From Sulfurospirillum arcachonense (GTDB lineage Bacteria > Campylobacterota > Campylobacteria > Campylobacterales > Sulfurospirillaceae): DNA of 20,326 bases. Positions 15,033 to 20,326 of this stretch are shown here, piece after piece. Each line of letters opens with the position of its first letter. Position 1 is the first letter of the stretch. The stretch covers positions 1-20,326 of the forward strand of contig DQTM01000099.1 in the NCBI GenBank assembly GCA_015662785.1, written 5' to 3'. Below the pieces are notes generated by a model, which made no database searches, was not told the origin of the DNA, and saw only the letters and a list, made by a program, of their open reading frames with translations. Position numbers and translations under genes: made by a program.

Positions 15033-16664
15033 TTAGATAACTATTCCTCTTATCATAAAGTAGATTGCTGCTGAGAGAAGTGCTGCTGCTGGGACTGTAA
15101 TAATCCATGCTGCTACTATCTTCTTTAGTGCATCTCTTTTTACGTATTGTACTTGTTTATCTGTTTTTAATTGTCTTTTAGCTTCTTTAACTGCTGCTGA
15201 TTCTAGCTCTAAAAGCAAGTATAAATTTGCTATTCTCTGATAATCTTTTTTCTTTTTATTCTCAGTTTTTTCTATTTTTTTCAGTTCTCTTGCATATGCT
15301 TTTAAGATATTTTTCTTCTCTATTAATCTTATTTTATCGTCTTCAATCACATCTTTAAAATTTGTTTTATCAAGATATTCTCTTAAAAAACCAACACCAA
15401 ATATACCACCAATAGCAATATGTGTAGAACTTACAGGAAGTCCAAGCTGTGAAGCGATAATTACAGTAATAGAAGCGGCCATTGCAATAGAAAATGCTCT
15501 CATTTGATCTAGTTCAGTTATTTCAGAACCTACAGTCTTTATAAGTTTTGGACCATATAGAGTAAGACCAATAGCAATACCAATAGCACCAACACCCATA
15601 ACCCAAAGAGGTATACTCGCACTCGATGATATGCCACCTGTCATGACAGCATCATTTATAGCAGCTAGTGGTCCGATTGCATTTGCAACATCGTTTGCCC
15701 CGTGAGCAAAACTAAGTAGTGCTGCTGAGAAGATAAGAGGTACTGTAAAGAGTATATCTACTCCATCTCTGCTATTTTCTATACTTTGATTCTTTTTTAA
15801 AATTCTCTTTTTCACGAAAACATATACAAATATAGCTACACAAAGCCCCATCAGCGAAGCAGTTAAAAATGAAGGTTTACTAGTATCTGGTAAAAAAGTA
15901 AATATATCTACAATACTAGGCCAAACTTTTTTAAGTCCTTTTAGAGTCAGGTAAGTTACAAAAGCCCAAGACATAATAGCAACAAAAATTGGAACCCATT
16001 TGGTTGCTGCTTCGATTTTATTTTCTTTATAGACGATAGTTTTCTTTATAGAAAATAGAAACAGAGCAGCTATGATACCACCAAGAACTGGTGAAATTAT
16101 CCATGAAGCAGCAATTTTTGCCATAGTTCCCCATGCTACAATACCAAAGCCAGCTGCTGCAATTCCAGCACCCATAACACCACCAACAATAGAATGCGTA
16201 GTAGAAACTGGAGCTTTGACAATTGTTGCAAAGTTAAGCCATAGAGCAGCTGATAAGAGTGCAGCCATCATAGCCCAGATAAAAGAGTCGGTATGACCAC
16301 CAAAAGCATTAATATCAATGATGCCTTTTTTGATTGTATTAACAACTTCACCACCAGCAATCAATGCTCCAGCTGCCTCAAATATAGCAGCAATAGCAAT
16401 TGCTCCACCCATAGTAAGTGCTTTAGAGCCAACTGCTGGACCTACGTTGTTTGCAACATCATTTGCCCCAATGTTCATAGCCATATAAGCACCAAAAAGT
16501 GCTGCTATTGCTAAAAAGATATTGTTTGGAATACCTCCAGAGTTTACGTAGTTATATATTAATACTGCTACCAAAAAAAGTAGAGCAATACCTAGCCTTC
16601 TAAAGCCTATAATACTAGATTTCATAGCTTCTTGTTCCATCTTTTTGACCGTTCCAATTTCCAT
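15033..16664 (-). CDS. PiT family inorganic phosphate transporter
   Basis: 543 residues, mostly hydrophobic. The duplicated PiT signature is present: GANDVANNVGPAVGSKALT (66-84) and AHGANDVANAIGPLAAIND (320-338). Each is followed by a PVSTTH/PVSSTH motif (153-158 and around 410). These proteins import phosphate, or metal-phosphate, with a cation. A charged, Lys/Glu-rich cytoplasmic stretch of ~75 residues (about 440-515, containing KKIEKTENKKKKDYQRIANL) lies before the last transmembrane helix and is longer than in many relatives. No PhoU-like (DUF47) partner is adjacent. A good SD (AGAGGAAG) and its own promoter precede it. Confidence 0.93.
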   Translation of the reverse strand: MEIGTVKKMEQEAMKSSIIGFRRLGIALLFLVAVLIYNYVNSGGIPNNIFLAIAALFGAYMAMNIGANDVANNVGPAVGSKALTMGGAIAIAAIFEAAGALIAGGEVVNTIKKGIIDINAFGGHTDSFIWAMMAALLSAALWLNFATIVKAPVSTTHSIVGGVMGAGIAAAGFGIVAWGTMAKIAASWIISPVLGGIIAALFLFSIKKTIVYKENKIEAATKWVPIFVAIMSWAFVTYLTLKGLKKVWPSIVDIFTFLPDTSKPSFLTASLMGLCVAIFVYVFVKKRILKKNQSIENSRDGVDILFTVPLIFSAALLSFAHGANDVANAIGPLAAINDAVMTGGISSSASIPLWVMGVGAIGIAIGLTLYGPKLIKTVGSEITELDQMRAFSIAMAASITVIIASQLGLPVSSTHIAIGGIFGVGFLREYLDKTNFKDVIEDDKIRLIEKKNILKAYARELKKIEKTENKKKKDYQRIANLYLLLELESAAVKEAKRQLKTDKQVQYVKRDALKKIVAAWIITVPAAALLSAAIYFMIRGIVI

Positions 16665-16692
16665 TTAAACTTCCTCTTTCTTTATAGGTTGA

Positions 16693-16698
16693 ATTATA
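16693..16698 (-). promoter_or_regulatory. Extended -10 (TGTATAAT) of the phosphate transporter gene
   Basis: Minus-strand TATAAT preceded by TG, 28 nt upstream of the ATG, in the 168-base gap between hisG and pit. It suggests that pit is transcribed on its own. Confidence 0.55.
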
Positions 16699-16730
16699 CA
16701 AGTAAATCTTAAAAAAGTAATTAAGATGAG

Positions 16731-16758
16731 AGAAGAAGCTATATTTTTTGCCTCTTCT
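16731..16758 (-). terminator. Possible hairpin after hisG
   Basis: On the minus strand AGAAGAGGC and GCTTCTTCT form a 9-bp stem (one G-U pair) with a 10-base A-rich loop, about 75 nt past the hisG stop. The T-tract is weak. Confidence 0.3.
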
Positions 16759-16832
16759 TTTGATTTAGTATTGTAATCTATTCCAAATCTTAGATTATTT
16801 AAATTCTCAGATTAACTTCTCTGCATGTAAAA

Positions 16833-17699
16833 TTAATTTATGATTTTATTTATAGGTAATTCGGCTATTGCTTTTGCTCCATGAGCTTTTAGTTTTGGAA
16901 GGACATCACGAAGTACTTTTTTGTCCATAATTGCCATTACATCTACCCAATCACCTTTTGCTAAATGTGAAACTGTAGGATTTTGAGAAGGTAGAACTGC
17001 TAAAATCTCTTCAAGTCTATCTTTTGGTGCATTCATCATAATACAAACTTTTGGTATAGCGTTTATGACTGATTGTAACATCATGATGATATTTTCCATT
17101 TTTTCACGTTTTTTAGGGTCTTCATATGCTTTTTTATTTGCTATGAATCTTGTAGTTGTTTCAAGTACAGTATCAAGGATGACAAGGTTGTTTGCTCTTA
17201 GGCTTGAACCTGTTTCTGTTATTTCAACAATAGCATCTGCAAGTTCTGGAACTTTTACCTCTGTTGTTCCCCAACTAAACTCTACATTTGCTTTTACACC
17301 GTGACTTTTAAGATAGTCTGTTGTAAGGTTCACAACTTCAGTTGCTATAGTTTTTCCTTCTAAGTCTTTGACACTTTTTATGTCTGAATTTTCTTTTACT
17401 GCAAGAACCCATTGTATTGGTTTGAAACTTGTTTTTGCATATATAAGTTCAGTCACATCAACTACGTCAGCACGATTTTCTTTTATCCAATCAAGTCCTG
17501 TAAGACCACAATCAAGCTGTCCACCTTCAACGTATCTTGCCATTTCTTGAGCACGAATTAACATACAAGATATCTCTTCATCATCTATAGTTGGGTAGTA
17601 GTTTCTTGATTTTACATTTATATTATAACCCGCTTGTTTAAATATACCAAGTGTTGCTTCTTGAAGACTTCCTTTTGGGATTCCTAGTTTTAATTTCAT
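16833..17699 (-). CDS. hisG: ATP phosphoribosyltransferase, long form
   Basis: 288 residues, the long HisG type that carries its own C-terminal ACT-like regulatory domain (about 212-288) and needs no HisZ. It catalyses the first step of histidine synthesis, ATP plus PRPP to phosphoribosyl-ATP, and is normally inhibited by histidine. Catalytic landmarks: LGIPKGSLQEATLGIF at the start, LDCGLTGLDWI (62-72), and the PRPP loop ADAIVEITETGSSLRANNL (154-172). SD AGGAG lies 9 nt before the ATG, inside one arm of an inverted repeat. Divergent from purL; no other his gene is in the window. Confidence 0.97.
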   Translation of the reverse strand: MKLKLGIPKGSLQEATLGIFKQAGYNINVKSRNYYPTIDDEEISCMLIRAQEMARYVEGGQLDCGLTGLDWIKENRADVVDVTELIYAKTSFKPIQWVLAVKENSDIKSVKDLEGKTIATEVVNLTTDYLKSHGVKANVEFSWGTTEVKVPELADAIVEITETGSSLRANNLVILDTVLETTTRFIANKKAYEDPKKREKMENIIMMLQSVINAIPKVCIMMNAPKDRLEEILAVLPSQNPTVSHLAKGDWVDVMAIMDKKVLRDVLPKLKAHGAKAIAELPINKIIN

Positions 17700-17707
17700 T
17701 GTATGTA

Positions 17708-17732
17708 ACTCCTAAATTTAATTGATAGGAGT
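17708..17732 (-). promoter_or_regulatory. Inverted repeat covering the hisG ribosome binding site
   Basis: ACTCCTA (17708-17714) and TAGGAGT (17726-17732) are exact reverse complements around an 11-base AT loop. One arm contains the hisG SD. The other overlaps a likely -10 (TTATACT). It may be an operator, or an RNA hairpin hiding the SD if transcription starts far enough upstream. Confidence 0.4.
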
Positions 17733-17811
17733 ATAACTTTTTTTCATTTAAATACTTATTTAGCACTTTTTTAGTAAAATAAAATAATTTTATTAAACAG
17801 GGTTAAAATTC

Positions 17812-20013
17812 ATGGAAAATTTGCAAGAAGTTTTAAAAAAACACAAGATTACAATGGACGAGTGGGAAAATATTCTAAAAATAATGGGGCGCGAGCCAAA
17901 TATGCTAGAGATAGGTATTTTTTCATCTATGTGGAGTGAGCATTGTTCATACAAATCTAGTAAGAAGTATCTGAATGGCTTTCCAACGAAAGCTCCATGG
18001 GTTATACAAGGTCCTGGAGAGAATGCTGGTGTTATTGACATTGGTGATGGGATGGCAGCTGTATTTAAGATGGAGAGTCATAACCATCCAAGTTTTATAG
18101 AGCCTTATCAAGGTGCTGCAACTGGTGTTGGTGGAATTCTTAGGGATGTATTTACAATGGGTGCAAGACCTGTTGCTAACATGAACGCTCTTCGTTTTGG
18201 AAACATAACAAATGACGATGCAATTAGTCATCACCAAAGATATTTAGTTCGTGGCGTAGTTGCTGGTATTGGTGATTATGGTAACTGTATGGGTGTTCCT
18301 ACTATCGGTGGTGAAACAAGTTTTGATGAGAGTTACAATGGAAACATTTTAGTAAACGCTTTTACACTTGGACTTGCAAAAACTGATGAGATTTTTTATG
18401 GTTTAGCTAAGGGTATTGGTAATCCTGTTGTTTATGTTGGAAGTAAAACTGGTCGTGATGGACTTGGTGGAGCTGTGATGGCAAGTGATAGCTTTACAGA
18501 GGAGAACAAATCACTTAGACCTACTGTTCAAGTTGGTGACCCTTTTGCTGAGAAACTTCTTCTTGAAGCTTGTTTAGAACTTTTCAAACATGATTATATA
18601 GTAGGTATTCAAGACATGGGTGCTGCTGGACTTACTTCAAGCTCATTTGAGATGGCTGGACGTTCAGGCTCTGGAATGATAATGAACCTTGACAAGGTTC
18701 CTGCTCGTGAAAAAGAGATGCAACCGTTTGAGTTTATGTTAAGTGAGTCTCAAGAGCGTATGCTGATTTGTGCTAAAAAAGGTTATGAAGATAAAGTTCT
18801 AGAAATTTTTAGAAAATGGGACTTAGATGCTGAAGTAATCGGTGAAGTTACAAACACTGGAAACATGGAACTTTTCTGGCATGGAGAGAGAGTAGCAGAT
18901 ATTCCTATTCTTCCTGTTGGTGAAGAAGCTCCTATCTATGATAGACCTGTTAAACGTCCTGATTATCTTGATAAAATAAATTCAACTTGCATTGATACTT
19001 TTGAAAAAGTAGACAACAAAATTGCATTTAAAAAACTTTTTAGCTCAGTTGAAGTAGCAGATAAATCTTGGATTTTTGAGCAGTATGACTCAATGGTTCA
19101 AACAAATACTATAAAAGTACCAGGAAGTCTTGATGCGAGTGTAATCCGCGTAAAAGAGAATGGAAAAGCCTTAGCAATGAGTAGTGATTGTAACCCACGT
19201 TATAACTTCATCGACCCTAAAGGTGGAGCAGCAGCGGCTGTTATGGAAAGTGGTCGTAATGTTGCTATGAGTGGAGCTAGACCTTTAGCAATTACAGATT
19301 GTTTAAATTATGGAAACCCAGAAAATCCAGAAGTTATGTGGCAGTTTGCTGAAGGTTGTTATGGAATCAAAGAGGCTTGTTTAAAACTAAATACTCCCGT
19401 AGTAAGTGGAAATGTATCACTTTACAATGAAACAAACGGAGTAGAGATTTATCCAACTCCTGCAATCGCTATGGTTGGATTGAACGAGAGTTCAGATAAA
19501 GTCTTACCAAGCTCATTCCAAGAAGTTGGAGCTTCACTTTACCTTGTAGGTGAAACTAAAAGCGAATTTGGTGGAAGTCTTTATATGAAAGAGCTTTATG
19601 GAAAAGTAGAGGGAAAACTTCCTGCTATTGACTATGACAGAGAGTTAGCACTTTGGGAGCTTATTATTGAGGCAAACAAAGCAGATGTTATAAGCGCAGC
19701 AAAAGACGTTAACGTAGGCGGAATTGCTATAGCACTAGCAAAGATGAGTTCAGTGAGTTCAAAAGGTGTTACATGTAACGTTGAATTAGCTGATGCAAAA
19801 GATATTTTCTCAGAGACTTTCTCACGTGCTATCGTTGAAGTTAAAAATGAAGTTGTATTTGAAAATATGGCAAAACAACTAGGACTTAGCGTAACTAAAA
19901 TAGGAAAAGTAGAAGAATCAGGCTTTACATGTAACGATATTTCAGCAGATTTGGAAGCACTTAAAAATAGTTATTTTAATAAGTTTCAAGAAGTTGTAGA
20001 ACAAGATATATAA
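17812..20013 (+). CDS. purL: Phosphoribosylformylglycinamidine synthase subunit PurL (small type)
   Basis: 733 residues, the small PurL that works with separate PurQ (glutaminase) and PurS. It converts FGAR to FGAM with ATP in purine synthesis. The N-terminal block SSMWSEHCSYKSSKKYL (38-54) with its conserved His, the ATP-site stretch MESHNHPSFIEPYQGAATGVGG (about 85-106), and GDYGNCMGVPTIGGETSFD are all intact. The second half repeats the AIRS-like fold (AMSSDCNPRYNFIDPKGGAAA). SD AGGG precedes the ATG by 9 nt, and a TAAAAT-type -10 lies around 17775. It is divergent from hisG across a 112-base spacer. Confidence 0.97.
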   Translation: MENLQEVLKKHKITMDEWENILKIMGREPNMLEIGIFSSMWSEHCSYKSSKKYLNGFPTKAPWVIQGPGENAGVIDIGDGMAAVFKMESHNHPSFIEPYQGAATGVGGILRDVFTMGARPVANMNALRFGNITNDDAISHHQRYLVRGVVAGIGDYGNCMGVPTIGGETSFDESYNGNILVNAFTLGLAKTDEIFYGLAKGIGNPVVYVGSKTGRDGLGGAVMASDSFTEENKSLRPTVQVGDPFAEKLLLEACLELFKHDYIVGIQDMGAAGLTSSSFEMAGRSGSGMIMNLDKVPAREKEMQPFEFMLSESQERMLICAKKGYEDKVLEIFRKWDLDAEVIGEVTNTGNMELFWHGERVADIPILPVGEEAPIYDRPVKRPDYLDKINSTCIDTFEKVDNKIAFKKLFSSVEVADKSWIFEQYDSMVQTNTIKVPGSLDASVIRVKENGKALAMSSDCNPRYNFIDPKGGAAAAVMESGRNVAMSGARPLAITDCLNYGNPENPEVMWQFAEGCYGIKEACLKLNTPVVSGNVSLYNETNGVEIYPTPAIAMVGLNESSDKVLPSSFQEVGASLYLVGETKSEFGGSLYMKELYGKVEGKLPAIDYDRELALWELIIEANKADVISAAKDVNVGGIAIALAKMSSVSSKGVTCNVELADAKDIFSETFSRAIVEVKNEVVFENMAKQLGLSVTKIGKVEESGFTCNDISADLEALKNSYFNKFQEVVEQDI

Positions 20014-20019
20014 TAAATA

Positions 20020-20046
20020 TTTAGGGGATTAGATAAGTCCCCTAAA
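20020..20046. terminator. Bidirectional terminator hairpin after purL
   Basis: TTTAGGGGA (20020-20028) pairs perfectly with TCCCCTAAA (20038-20046), loop of 9 bases, 6 bp after the purL stop and 8 bp before the stop of the converging gene. The GC-rich core with A/T flanks suits termination on both strands. Confidence 0.75.
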
Positions 20047-20053
20047 CTCTATC

Positions 20054-20232
20054 TTAGTAGTTTAAATAATCAGTAAAACCAACTTCATCTCTACCACCGA
20101 AAAGTGTATGAGAATCTTTAATTTCTGCAAGTGGGTATCCATTTTTAAATCTTTCAACCAAATCAGGGTTCGGAATATAGTATCTTCCAAAAGCAACAAT
20201 GTCTACTAAATCTTTATTTATAACTTTATTTG
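20054..20232 (-). pseudogene. 3' remnant of an old yellow enzyme (NemA-type ene-reductase) gene
   Basis: About 59 C-terminal residues of an NADH:flavin oxidoreductase: LVDIVAFGRYYIPNPDLVER, then FKNGYPLAE and the typical ending LFGGRDEVGFTDYLNY (compare FYGGGAEGYTDYP in E. coli NemA). These FMN enzymes reduce activated C=C bonds and nitro compounds. The homology stops at about 20232, where a repeat-bearing sequence unrelated to the family begins. The open frame that continues to 20293 is chimeric. With ~300 upstream residues, including most FMN-binding residues, displaced, the remnant cannot be active by itself. Confidence 0.75.
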
Positions 20233-20326
20233 TGTCAAGCGCAATCCAAAAATGTACCAATACGCAATCTAAATATGTACCACTTCGTAACACTTATTTC
20301 ACTGAAATATCCAATAGTCCAGCTTC
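20233..20326. mobile_element. Terminus of a probable IS21-family insertion sequence (continues beyond the window)
   Basis: The sequence begins TGTCAAGCGCAATCC at the exact point where the ene-reductase coding sequence is lost. It carries two 19-bp direct repeats, GCAATCCAAAAATGTACCA (20241-20259) and GCAATCTAAATATGTACCA (20264-20282), 17/19 identical and 23 bp apart. Tandem TGTACCA-containing repeats next to a TGTCAA tip are characteristic, in my recollection, of IS21 (istAB) ends. The minus-strand frame from 20326 stops at 20298-20296, with EAGLLDISVK as a possible transposition-protein C-terminus. The transposase genes are not in view, so the family call is tentative. Confidence 0.5.

Noticed and set aside
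20233..20282. CRISPR repeats (the two 19-bp units at the right edge)
   Set aside because: Units are imperfect, only two, and separated by 4 bases, which is too close for spacers; a transposon terminus fits better.
20054..20293. A complete small protein of 79 residues at the right edge
   Set aside because: Only the last ~59 residues match old yellow enzymes; the first part is translated insertion-sequence terminus, so the frame is chimeric.

Overview
The window looks like chromosomal DNA of a Campylobacterota (Epsilonproteobacteria) member, probably Sulfurimonas-like. It is AT-rich. The run rpmH-rnpA-yidD-yidC-jag-mnmE has the epsilonproteobacterial order, and the protein styles (long HisG, small PurL, PAS sensors) fit. 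The genus is an inference from gene style, not a measured match. The palindrome TACATGTA occurs 15 times by my reading, far more than base composition predicts. It builds several intergenic hairpins and looks like a genome-wide signature word.

Layout. Positions 1-2081 (minus strand) hold a tight operon: TlpA-like thiol-disulfide protein, LysE-type exporter, RraA-like protein, and a partial solute-binding/PAS sensor that appears internally deleted. Positions 2082-5764 form an accessory islet. It carries one very large gene, a calcineurin-like metallophosphoesterase fused to a P-loop (STAND/NACHT-like) NTPase. This gene is interrupted by a single in-frame TAA at codon 25, while its promoter, ribosome binding site and all visible phosphoesterase motifs remain. 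It is flanked by non-coding DNA rich in inverted repeats.

Positions 5765-10295 (plus strand) hold four overlapping genes: glutamate mutase small subunit, large subunit, MutL/GlmL-type reactivating protein, and an AMP-forming ligase. The ligase has an Asp in its A4 motif, as amino-acid-activating enzymes do. No methylaspartase is present, so the cassette looks biosynthetic rather than fermentative. A product derived from 3-methylaspartate is my inference.

Positions 10319-14990 hold the conserved translation and membrane-insertion cluster. Here rnpA has no ATG, GTG or TTG start. It most likely starts at ATA inside the rpmH stop, where an ancestral ATGA overlap seems to have become ATAA. From 15033 the window holds a PiT phosphate transporter and hisG (both minus), then divergent purL (plus). 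At the right edge is the 3' remnant of an old yellow enzyme (NemA-type) gene. It is cut by a terminus with tandem TGTACCA-containing repeats that resembles an IS21-family end; the rest of that element lies outside the window.
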